Origin: Candidatus Tayloriibacteriota bacterium
GTDB taxonomy: Bacteria > Patescibacteria > Paceibacteria > UBA9973 > UBA6065
Reading direction: 5' to 3'
Assembly (NCBI GenBank): GCA_016215405.1
Contig: JACRJQ010000005.1
Location: 1-64,000, forward strand
DNA length: 64,000 bases
Below the pieces are notes generated by a model. It saw only the letters and a program-made list of their open reading frames with translations. It did not search any database and was not told the origin of the DNA. The position numbers and the translations under genes were made by a program. Position 1 is the first letter of the stretch, and each line of letters begins with the position of its first letter. Positions 57,545 to 64,000 of this stretch are shown here, one piece after another.

Positions 57545-58672
57545 TTACGCCTTCTTCTCTCCCGCGAACGAGAGGGTCATCTTCTGGTTCGTCGCGTCGA
57601 AGAGGGTTATCTTGAACGGATACACCTTTCCGAGCTCGAGGTGGCTTCGGAGCTTCTCGTCTGAGCCGAACTCAGAGACATGGACGAGGCCGGCGACGCC
57701 TTCTTCGATAGAGGCGAGCGCGCCGTGGCGGTTGAACTTGATGATCACGCCCTTGACCTGCATGTCCTTCTTGTACTTCTTCGCCGCGTCTGCCCATGGG
57801 TTAGGCTTGAGGGCCTTGATCGAGAGGGAGACCTTGCCTTCCTTGACCTCGATGACCTTCACGCGGACCTTGTCGCCCACCTTAAAGCGGGTCTTTGGAT
57901 CTTCTACGAGCGCCCAGTCGATCTCGGATATATGGACGAGCCCTTCGAGCCCTTCGTCGATCTTGACGAAGACGCCGAAGTCGACCATTCCGGTGACCTT
58001 GCCCTCGATCTCGTCTCCGACCTTGAACTTAGCGACCGCGGTCGCCTTGTCCTTGCCCTCTACGGGGTTCTTCTCGGAGAAGATAAGCTTGCCCTCCTTA
58101 GGGAACGCGCCGATGATCGATACGGAGAGCTTGGTGCCGACGAGCTTCTTGAGCTCTTCGAGGATGCGGTCCTTATCGCCGTCCTGCACGCGTGGGTAGT
58201 GCTCGGGCTTGAGCTGGGAAGCAGGGAGGAAGCCCTGGATGCCCTGCCACTCGATGATGAGGCCGCCCTTGTTCGCTTCTTTGATAGGGAGCTCGAGGAC
58301 GCGCTTCTCAGCGATGGCCTGCTCTGCCTCCGTCCATATGAGGGCCTGGCGAGCCTCCTTGAGGGAGAGCTCGATGTAGCCTTCTTTGTTTGAAGGGTCG
58401 ACGATCTTCGCCGAGACCTTGTCGCCGATGTTTATCTTCTTTATGACGTCGCGCGCGAGGATATACTCGCGGCCGAATATGATGCCGGTTCCGAACGGAG
58501 GAAGGTCGACGAATACGCCCTTCTTGTCGATCGCGATGACGGAGCCCTCGATGAGGTCTCCTGCCGACGGCGGGGTAGGGATAGAAGCCGAGAGCTTGCC
58601 CATGAGGGTGTTAGCCTTCGCTTCCATCTCAGGCGTCGTCTTTACCGCCTTCTTTGCTGTTTCTGGTGACAT
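57545..58672 (-). CDS. rpsA: ribosomal protein bS1 (four S1 domains)
   Basis: 375 residues with four OB-fold S1 repeats, for example GDLIEGSVIAIDKKGVFVDL, then GDEIEGKVTGMVDFGVFVKI with GLEGLVHISEI, and a last one with GVAGLVHVSEF. Full-length E. coli S1 has six. S1 helps unfold structured mRNAs on the 30S subunit. The shorter form is common in bacteria outside the proteobacteria. An alanine-rich N-terminal stretch precedes domain 1. Confidence 0.94.
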   Translation of the reverse strand: MSPETAKKAVKTTPEMEAKANTLMGKLSASIPTPPSAGDLIEGSVIAIDKKGVFVDLPPFGTGIIFGREYILARDVIKKINIGDKVSAKIVDPSNKEGYIELSLKEARQALIWTEAEQAIAEKRVLELPIKEANKGGLIIEWQGIQGFLPASQLKPEHYPRVQDGDKDRILEELKKLVGTKLSVSIIGAFPKEGKLIFSEKNPVEGKDKATAVAKFKVGDEIEGKVTGMVDFGVFVKIDEGLEGLVHISEIDWALVEDPKTRFKVGDKVRVKVIEVKEGKVSLSIKALKPNPWADAAKKYKKDMQVKGVIIKFNRHGALASIEEGVAGLVHVSEFGSDEKLRSHLELGKVYPFKITLFDATNQKMTLSFAGEKKA

Positions 58673-58864
58673 GAAATGAAAAAAGCCCGAAATTTCTTTT
58701 TGCGCAGTTTCTCGTGCCGTTGGCCTGCAAAAAGGGTTAATTTCAAGGGTGATTTTCCTTGTAAATACCGGTCAAACGGTGGTTTGGGCCGGTCAGGAGA
58801 TACTATCACACATTAACTAAGTTTCAACTTATCTGAGGTATCCCAGGGATAGTCTTCTATTTTA
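58673..58864 (-). promoter_or_regulatory. non-coding leader of rpsA
   Basis: No ORF. A possible hairpin with GCAAAAAG and CTTTTTTC arms lies just before the rpsA start, and a TTGACC sequence on the minus strand near 58771 may be a -35. No exact S1 autoregulatory motif was recognised. Confidence 0.35.
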
Positions 58865-58985
58865 GTCCTTTTCCTTGGCGAGCACAGGTAATCCGCCCGA
58901 AGCGGATCCCTTTCAGCTCGCGCCGTCGCGCTCCGCTAATCTCGCCAAGGGAAATGGACGGGGTTTGAAGACGGGAAATAACGAG
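58865..58985. repeat. family-B structured intergenic repeat
   Basis: Base stem TTTTCCTTGGCGAG with CTCGCCAAGGGAAA (near 58868 and 58941), the inner CTCGCGCCGTCGCGCT segment almost identical to 49906, then TGGACGGGGTTT. Confidence 0.6.
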
Positions 58986-59011
58986 GGCCGGTTCGCGAAA
59001 GCGAACCGGCC
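58986..59011 (-). terminator. hairpin terminator
   Basis: An 11-bp GGCCGGTTCGC stem with a GAAA loop after the 116-residue hypothetical gene. Confidence 0.55.
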
Positions 59012-59026
59012 CCGCAGCAGTCAAGG

Positions 59027-59377
59027 TCAGGTTTTGAGCCTGGCCGAGGCCTCCCTCGACAGTATCTCGAACGTCGGACCGAGCGGGTTTCCCGCCGATT
59101 CGAAGCTGATGCTCCCCGTCGACCAAAGAAAGATCTTGAATTCGATCATAGGGAGGCTCAGGACGATGCCCGAGCCTGCGCCGGTGATGACGACTTCGCC
59201 CGGCGATACGACTTTGCCGAACCAGGCGAGGTCGATGACGGCCGTATGAGGCACGAAGCTCAGTCTTTCGATGCAGCCGGTGAACAGGTCTCCGTCGTTC
59301 GCTATGAATTCGAGATATCTGCCGCGGAAATCCTCGCCCAGAGAGCAAAACTCGCTCCACGACATCTCTTTTTGCAT
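59027..59377 (-). CDS. hypothetical protein
   Basis: 116 residues, no signal or transmembrane segment. The composition suggests a beta-rich fold (YLEFIANDGDLFTGCIERL, then VIDLAWFGKVVSPGEVVITG). I do not recognise it. It stands alone, with a family-B repeat downstream. Its size and lone context are like those of the partial gene at 63796. Confidence 0.6.
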   Translation of the reverse strand: MQKEMSWSEFCSLGEDFRGRYLEFIANDGDLFTGCIERLSFVPHTAVIDLAWFGKVVSPGEVVITGAGSGIVLSLPMIEFKIFLWSTGSISFESAGNPLGPTFEILSREASARLKT

Positions 59378-59509
59378 TGAGGGCCTTTGTTGGATCCTCG
59401 CAAAAGTCTAGTTTCAGCGGAGGAGGCTGTCAATGTCGCGGACGGCTCGTCGGAAGAAGCCTCGCGAAGTCCGCCCCTTGTCAATCTAGATGCCGACGCG
59501 AAAATACTC

Positions 59510-59515
59510 TATACT
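59510..59515 (+). promoter_or_regulatory. -10 box of the MBL-fold gene
   Basis: TATACT nine bases before the ATG at 59525; it argues against the longer frame starting at 59387. Confidence 0.55.
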
Positions 59516-59524
59516 CTCTTTACT

Positions 59525-60157
59525 ATGGTAATCACATATCTCGGCGGAGCGTTCATAAAGGTACAGTTCGGCGACATAACCATCGCGGTCAATCCCGTAT
59601 CGAAGGATTCGAAGAAGCTAAAGCCGTCTCGCTTCGGCGCGGACATAGCCCTCGTCTCCCTCAATCACGCCGACTTCTCCGGCCTCGACCAGGTGTCGTT
59701 CGGCGAGAGGCAGGCGTTCGCGGTCACCGGTCCGGGCGAGTACGAGATAAAAGGAGTCTTCATAAAAGGCTTCAAGTCGGATTCCAAATACGGCGGGGAA
59801 GACAGGCTCAACACCGTCTATACCGTGAACCTCGAGAACATGAATCTCTGCTTCCTCGGCGCGCACGCGTCGAAGGACCTTCCGGCGGAGGTCGCCGAGT
59901 CGATCGACGATATCGACATCCTCTTCGTGCCGGTGGGCGCCGACGGGGTCCTTACGCCCGCTGACGCCGCAAAGCTCTCGGTGAAGCTCGAGCCGAAGCT
60001 CATCGTCCCTCTCTGCTTCGGGAACGCGACCGCTCTCAAAGCCTTCCTCAAAGAGGCGGGAGAAGAAGGGCAGAAGCCGCAGGACAAGCTTACGCTCAAG
60101 AAGAAGGACCTCGAAGGGAAGGACGGCGACGTCGTCGTCCTCGAGCCTGCGGCATAA
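59525..60157 (+). CDS. MBL-fold hydrolase-like protein, metal site degenerate
   Basis: 210 residues. The fold pattern of UlaG-type metallo-beta-lactamase proteins (PF13483) is visible: MVITYLGGAFIKVQFGDITIAVNP at the start (quoted in part: TYLGGAFIKVQFGD), ALVSLNHADFSGL, VTGPGEYEIKGVFIKG and FLGAHASKDLP. The H-x-H-x-D-H motif is reduced to NHAD, so catalysis is doubtful. Related proteins are frequent in Patescibacteria (from general knowledge). It is followed by a small membrane protein and gyrA. Confidence 0.78.
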   Translation: MVITYLGGAFIKVQFGDITIAVNPVSKDSKKLKPSRFGADIALVSLNHADFSGLDQVSFGERQAFAVTGPGEYEIKGVFIKGFKSDSKYGGEDRLNTVYTVNLENMNLCFLGAHASKDLPAEVAESIDDIDILFVPVGADGVLTPADAAKLSVKLEPKLIVPLCFGNATALKAFLKEAGEEGQKPQDKLTLKKKDLEGKDGDVVVLEPAA

Positions 60158-60185
60158 AGACCGGCCTCGAAGCAGGCGAAAACAT

Positions 60186-60557
60186 ATGCTCGACTATCTA
60201 GAAAACCTCCGTAGAAAGCCCGAGCCTGAGAGGAAGAAGGCGATCTTCAGGATATCTTTTTCCGTGACTCTGGCAGTGCTCGCCGTATGGGGAGCATACA
60301 TCTCCCTGCGCGTAAGCCGGACCGACTTCGCCTTTGACGCCTCGAAGGTGGGATACGAGGCTCCCGACCTCCGGTCGGCGTTCTCTGACTTCATCGATGG
60401 GCTGAGCGCCGCTTACGAATCGCGGGCCAAGGCAGAGGCTGACGCCGCTGCGGCGAAGGCCTTGGCGGAGAGCATGCCTGAAGAGACTCCTTCATCGCCT
60501 TCGGACGAGGCGCTTGCGACCACGACCCTCGATTCCTTAGAAGGGGAAGGCCTCTAA
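60186..60557 (+). CDS. hypothetical single-pass membrane protein
   Basis: 123 residues. A basic N-terminus (LRRKPEPERKKA), one transmembrane helix (about 22-42), and an outer region ending in an Ala/Glu/Ser-rich acidic tail. Topology is N-in, C-out. No family is recognised. It lies 28 bases after the MBL-fold gene and may be in the same unit. Confidence 0.72.
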   Translation: MLDYLENLRRKPEPERKKAIFRISFSVTLAVLAVWGAYISLRVSRTDFAFDASKVGYEAPDLRSAFSDFIDGLSAAYESRAKAEADAAAAKALAESMPEETPSSPSDEALATTTLDSLEGEGL

Positions 60558-60701
60558 AGCGCCTTCGTAGGGCCCTTTTTGCGGACCATTTCGCCTTTAA
60601 ATCGACGTTTGTCAACTACTTGAAAAGGTCGGAAAATGCTATTATTTGCATACTAAAAGCTTGCACAGAGCCTTTTATTTTTCCCTTAAAAAGACTACAC
60701 C
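60558..60701 (+). promoter_or_regulatory. gyrA promoter region
   Basis: TATTAT at 60640-60645 in an A/T-rich stretch is the likely -10. TTGTCA (60609) and TTGAAA (60620) are possible -35 boxes, but neither has ideal spacing. The leader would be about 50 bases. Confidence 0.45.
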
Positions 60702-63170
60702 ATGAGCCCTAAAGCCACCCCGCCGGATCCAAAGCTCCCGTTCGAGGAGAAGGGCATCATACAGAGGTCCATAGTCACGGAGATGCGAGAGTCGTATCTC
60801 GATTACGCCATGTCGGTCATCACGTCCCGAGCGCTTCCCGACGTGCGCGACGGATTGAAGCCGGTGCATCGCCGCATCCTCTACGCTATGAACGAGATAG
60901 GTCTCACCGCGTCCGCAAAGACCAGGAAGTCGGCGACGGTGGTGGGCGAGGTGCTCGGCAAGTACCATCCGCACGGCGACGTCGCGGTCTACGACTCTAT
61001 GGTCAAGATGGCGCAGGATTTCTCCATGCGATATCCCTTGATCATAGGTCAAGGAAACTTCGGCTCGATCGACGGCGACGGCGCGGCCGCTATGCGATAT
61101 ACCGAGGCGAAGATGTCGCGGCTCTCCGCAGAGCTCCTCAACGACCTGGAGAAGGATACCGTCGAATTCCGTCCGAACTACGACAACACCAAGAAAGAGC
61201 CGTCGGTCCTTCCTGCAGCCGTTCCGAACCTCCTCCTTAACGGCACTTTGGGCATCGCCGTGGGCATGGCCACCAATATCCCGCCGCATAACCTCGGGGA
61301 GGTCGTAGACGCGACGATCCATCTCATCGAAGACAAGGACGCATCGACCGAAGATCTCCTTAAATACATAAAGGGCCCGGACTTTCCGACAGGAGGCAAT
61401 ATATATAACGAGAAGGATATCCATCACGCCTACTCGACAGGGAAGGGCGGCGTCGTCTGCCGTGGAGACGCGGAGATCGTCGAGACCAAGGCCGGGTCCT
61501 ACCAGATCGTCATCACGTCGATCCCGTACCGCGTGGTCAAAGCCGACCTCATCGTCGCTATCGCCGACCTCGTCCGCGACAAGAAGATCGAGGGCATAAA
61601 GGGCCTTCGAGACGAGTCTGCCAAGGATATCCGCGTAGTCATCGACCTCAAGCAGGGAGCCCATCCTCAGAAGGTCCTCAACTTCCTCTACAAGCACACC
61701 CAGCTCGAAGACACGTTCCATCTCAACATCGTCGCTCTGGTGAACGGCCGGCCGGAGACCCTTTCGCTCAAATCGATCCTTGAGAGCTTTGTAGAGCACC
61801 GAGTCGAGGTGGTGAAGCGCCGCACCGCGTACGACCTTCGCGTCGCCGAAGCGCGGGAGCACATCCTCCTCGGCCTCAAGAAAGCCCTCGACCACATAGA
61901 CGAGATCATAAAGCTCATAAAGAAGTCCAAGGACGTAGAGGACGCGAAGCAGGGCCTCATGAAGGCTTTCAAATTCTCCGACCTGCAGGCTCAAGCCATC
62001 CTCGATATGCGCCTTCAGAAGCTCGCGGGCCTCGAGCGCAAGAAGATCGAGGACGAGCTTGATGCTGTCCAGATCCTCATAAAGGAATTGAAAGAGCTCC
62101 TCGCTTCGCCCAAGAAGATCCTTGCCGTCATAAAGAAGGAGCTCGCTGACATAAAGGCGAAGTACGGCGACGAGCGAAGGACCAAGGTCGTCCGCACCGG
62201 CGTTACGGCCCTTTCCGACGAGGACCTCATACCCGACGTCGAGAACGTGCTTGTCCTTACCCAGGGCGGATACGTGAAAAGGACCGTGCCCGACGAGTAC
62301 CGCAAGCAGAAAAGGGGAGGCGTGGGAGTCGTCGACCTCGATACAAAGGAGGAGGACTTCGTCACGAACCTCATTACCGCGAACACGCATGCGGACATGC
62401 TCTTCTTTACGAACAAGGGCAAGGCGTACCAGATAAAGATGTACGAGCTCCCTGAAGGCAGGCGGGCCACGAAGGGCAAGGCCCTCGTGAACTTCCTCTC
62501 GCTCGCGGATGACGAGAAGGTGACCTCCGTCCTTCCTATGCCGAAGGAATCCAAAGCTGCCGCGGCGCTTTCCCTCATGATGGTCACGAAGGACGGCACG
62601 GCGAAGAAGGTCAAAGCCGAGAGCTTCCACGACGTAAGGCGTTCGGGCCTCATCGCGATAACCCTCGAGCCGGGCGACGCGCTCATGTCGGTATCGTTCG
62701 TGACTTCGGGCGACGAGATGTCCATCGTCACCGCCGAGGGCCAGTCCATACGGTTCAAGGAGTCGGACGTACGCGAGATGGGTCGCGGCGCCATGGGCGT
62801 GCGCGGCATAAGCCTCGCCAAAGGCGACTTCGTCATCTCTGCCGACGTCATAAAGAAAGACCATAAGAATCCGCGTATCATGGTCATCTCCAAGAACGGA
62901 TATGGCAAGACGACCGAGGCGGCCGAGTATAAGACCCAGAACCGAGGCGGCTCTGGCATCCTTACCATGAACGTCACCGACAAGACCGGCCAAGTCATCG
63001 CCGCCAAGGTCGTGACGGAGGAAGACAACGAGCTTGTTGCCATGTCCAAGAAGTCCCAGGTGGTGCGCATCGATATAAAGGAGATCCCTGTCCTCGGCCG
63101 ATCGACCCAGGGCGTGCGCGTGATGAAGCTGCGCGAAGGAGACTCTCTCGCTTCCGTCGTCTGTCTTTAG
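60702..63170 (+). CDS. gyrA: DNA gyrase subunit A
   Basis: 822 residues. The catalytic tyrosine is in AAMRYTEAKMS. The winged-helix QRDR reads KYHPHGDVAVYDSMVKMAQ, with Val at the place of E. coli Ser83 and Asp at Asp87. Six beta-pinwheel repeats follow, and a GyrA-box-like QNRGGSGI (canonical QRRGGKG) identifies gyrase rather than topoisomerase IV. gyrB is not in the window. Confidence 0.96.
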   Translation: MSPKATPPDPKLPFEEKGIIQRSIVTEMRESYLDYAMSVITSRALPDVRDGLKPVHRRILYAMNEIGLTASAKTRKSATVVGEVLGKYHPHGDVAVYDSMVKMAQDFSMRYPLIIGQGNFGSIDGDGAAAMRYTEAKMSRLSAELLNDLEKDTVEFRPNYDNTKKEPSVLPAAVPNLLLNGTLGIAVGMATNIPPHNLGEVVDATIHLIEDKDASTEDLLKYIKGPDFPTGGNIYNEKDIHHAYSTGKGGVVCRGDAEIVETKAGSYQIVITSIPYRVVKADLIVAIADLVRDKKIEGIKGLRDESAKDIRVVIDLKQGAHPQKVLNFLYKHTQLEDTFHLNIVALVNGRPETLSLKSILESFVEHRVEVVKRRTAYDLRVAEAREHILLGLKKALDHIDEIIKLIKKSKDVEDAKQGLMKAFKFSDLQAQAILDMRLQKLAGLERKKIEDELDAVQILIKELKELLASPKKILAVIKKELADIKAKYGDERRTKVVRTGVTALSDEDLIPDVENVLVLTQGGYVKRTVPDEYRKQKRGGVGVVDLDTKEEDFVTNLITANTHADMLFFTNKGKAYQIKMYELPEGRRATKGKALVNFLSLADDEKVTSVLPMPKESKAAAALSLMMVTKDGTAKKVKAESFHDVRRSGLIAITLEPGDALMSVSFVTSGDEMSIVTAEGQSIRFKESDVREMGRGAMGVRGISLAKGDFVISADVIKKDHKNPRIMVISKNGYGKTTEAAEYKTQNRGGSGILTMNVTDKTGQVIAAKVVTEEDNELVAMSKKSQVVRIDIKEIPVLGRSTQGVRVMKLREGDSLASVVCL

Positions 63171-63180
63171 ACCAGAAGAT

Positions 63181-63213
63181 AAAGGCCGCCGAGCTCCGCT
63201 CGGCGGCCTTTAT
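63181..63213 (+). terminator. gyrA terminator
   Basis: AAAGGCCGCCGAG/CTCGGCGGCCTTT stem. Confidence 0.8.
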
Positions 63214-63255
63214 CGTTGGGGATAATCCCATGCCGTGCGATAAGAGATTTATGTG

Positions 63256-63261
63256 TACAAT
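63256..63261 (+). promoter_or_regulatory. -10 box of the VirB2-like gene
   Basis: TACAAT six bases before the ATG at 63268. Confidence 0.55.
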
Positions 63262-63267
63262 AGAGAC

Positions 63268-63723
63268 ATGAAAAAGATATTCTTCGCAGCAATCATTCTC
63301 GCTTCTCTCGCCTTTACTCAGCAGGCGTTCGCTCAGAGCCCTAACCCGGCGGCCCAGCCCCTCGCTCCGGGAGCCCCTATGCCTGGCGCTCAGCAGAGCA
63401 ACGTCCTTACGGTAGACACGAGCGCGTGCAAGGCGTTCACTACTCAGGGCGCGTCCGCGATCTTCAGCTGCTTCCTCGGGTTCCTCGAATACATAAGCAT
63501 CATCCTTCTCGCCCTCGCCGTCTTCTACACCATGTATGCGGCGTTCAAGCTCGTCCAGAGCGAAGAGGGCAGGGACGAGGCGAAGAAGACCATCCTCTAC
63601 GGAATACTCGCCATCTTCATCATGACCTCGGTCTGGGGCCTCGTGAACATACTCGCGAACACCTTCAGCATCACAGGGAGCGCCAAGGCGCCAGTCCAGC
63701 TCGTTGGATCGAGCAAGCCGTAG
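63268..63723 (+). CDS. TrbC/VirB2-like small membrane protein
   Basis: 151 residues. Signal peptide ending AFAQ (1-21), a Pro/Ala-rich stretch, a Cys-containing segment (SACKAFTTQGASAIFSC), then two transmembrane helices (about 75-97 and 112-133) with a short charged loop (QSEEGRDEAKKT). This matches the VirB2/TrbC pilin layout. No other type IV secretion gene is near. Pili of this kind could serve DNA uptake or host contact, which is inference. Confidence 0.72.
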   Translation: MKKIFFAAIILASLAFTQQAFAQSPNPAAQPLAPGAPMPGAQQSNVLTVDTSACKAFTTQGASAIFSCFLGFLEYISIILLALAVFYTMYAAFKLVQSEEGRDEAKKTILYGILAIFIMTSVWGLVNILANTFSITGSAKAPVQLVGSSKP

Positions 63724-63735
63724 TCCTATCTCTAT

Positions 63736-63772
63736 AAAAAGCCCTCGGTCCTCTCGGATCGGGGGCTTTGCT
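63736..63772. terminator. bidirectional terminator
   Basis: AAAAGCCC...GGGCTTT stem with inner TCGGTC/GGATCG pairing, between convergent genes. Confidence 0.6.
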
Positions 63773-63795
63773 TTGCGCCTAAGGCGCGGACGAGG

Positions 63796-63990
63796 TCATC
63801 TCTCGCGGGTCCAGATCTGCATCTGTTGGTCGGAGACGAGGCATATCCGGTGTGCGTTCCTGTAGAAGTCGATCCTGCCGCTCGGAGGGACCGGAACGTC
63901 GACGGGATCTCGCATCCCCCAGAAGTAGTGGCGGACGAACGTCTTTCCCGATTGGACGACGACCGAGCGTTCCGCTTCTGAGAGCGACAT
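63796..63990 (-). CDS. hypothetical protein, possibly cut by the window edge
   Basis: At least 64 residues (GKTFVRHYFWGMRDPVDVPV in the middle, RICLVSDQQMQIWTRER at the end). No stop occurs between the ATG at 63990 and the window end, so the true start may lie outside. Not recognised; no membrane segment. Confidence 0.5.
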   Translation of the reverse strand: MSLSEAERSVVVQSGKTFVRHYFWGMRDPVDVPVPPSGRIDFYRNAHRICLVSDQQMQIWTRER

Positions 63991-64000
63991 CTTGGGCGAT

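Noticed and set aside
59387..59524. N-terminal extension of the MBL-fold protein
   Set aside because: The -10 box at 59510-59515 and the family start at MVITYLGG place the start at 59525; the earlier codons have no family similarity.

Overview
The window looks like a piece of a Patescibacteria (Candidate Phyla Radiation) chromosome, probably of the Parcubacteria/Paceibacteria branch with a fairly high GC content. This is inferred, not computed. The signs are gene-dense packing, shortened versions of standard enzymes (a 266-residue pyruvate kinase, a 726-residue ValS, a 4-domain S1, an Obg without C-terminal domain), many small membrane proteins with no known function, and a parasite- or symbiont-like surface inventory (sortase, type IV pilin-like and VirB2-like proteins). 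TGA is used as a normal stop. No prophage, transposase, integrase or CRISPR array is visible.

Layout. 1-9070: obg, gnd, gatB, an aerobic ribonucleotide reductase pair (nrdA, nrdB) and rnpB. 9170-16540: O-antigen-ligase/TPR protein, murJ, lepA and a split phosphohexomutase. 16570-20300: a DivIC-like protein, two tRNAs and a thiol-redox group (glutaredoxin, CcdA, thioredoxin-like). 20380-22800: lower glycolysis and fermentation (2-hydroxyacid dehydrogenase, phosphoglycerate mutase, mini pyruvate kinase). 22830-29450: a vitamin B12 island (corrinoid adenosyltransferase, B12-dependent RNR, ArsR-type regulator, cobalamin riboswitch, two exported proteins related to transcobalamin/intrinsic factor, and an ECF transporter S component). 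29500-38200: tRNA-Phe, -Val, -Ser and -Glu, each followed by an unusual structured element, with tdk, hsp20, prsW, valS, two putative small RNAs, tsaD, mscL and an N-formylglutamate amidohydrolase-like gene. 38400-48400: envelope and secreted functions (FAD oxidoreductase, sortase and substrate, M23 peptidase, MFP-ABC exporter, LamG pilin) plus one AT-rich, probably acquired methyltransferase. 48440-57220: trxB, ftsZ, ftsA, ybeY, rpsU, a divergent hisS, lepB, pth. 57540-64000: rpsA, a degenerate MBL-fold protein, gyrA, a VirB2-like protein and a partial gene at the edge.

Two things stand out. First, four of the six tRNA genes (Phe, Val, Ser, Glu) are followed by an approximately 160-180 bp element. 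It carries an inverted copy of that tRNA's own T-arm/acceptor 3' strand, split by an inserted hairpin, then a structured core, then a direct copy of the tRNA 3' end. The copies match the local tRNA each time, so the pairing is locus-specific; I know no described family like it. Second, the B12 island joins riboswitch, capture proteins, import, adenosylation and the B12-dependent enzyme in one 6.6-kb stretch. It coexists with a class I RNR whose small subunit has the class Ic (Mn/Fe-type) residues.

Transcription signals are easy to read. At least fourteen genes have a TATAAT/TATACT box ending only 6-9 bases before the start codon, so leaderless translation seems common. Most transcription units end in long, often bidirectional hairpin terminators. 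A second dispersed family of structured intergenic repeats (near 1, 49880, 56330 and 58860) and a shared 24-bp palindrome core (near 33 and 56512) are also present. Large ORFs antisense to real genes are shadows caused by codon bias.
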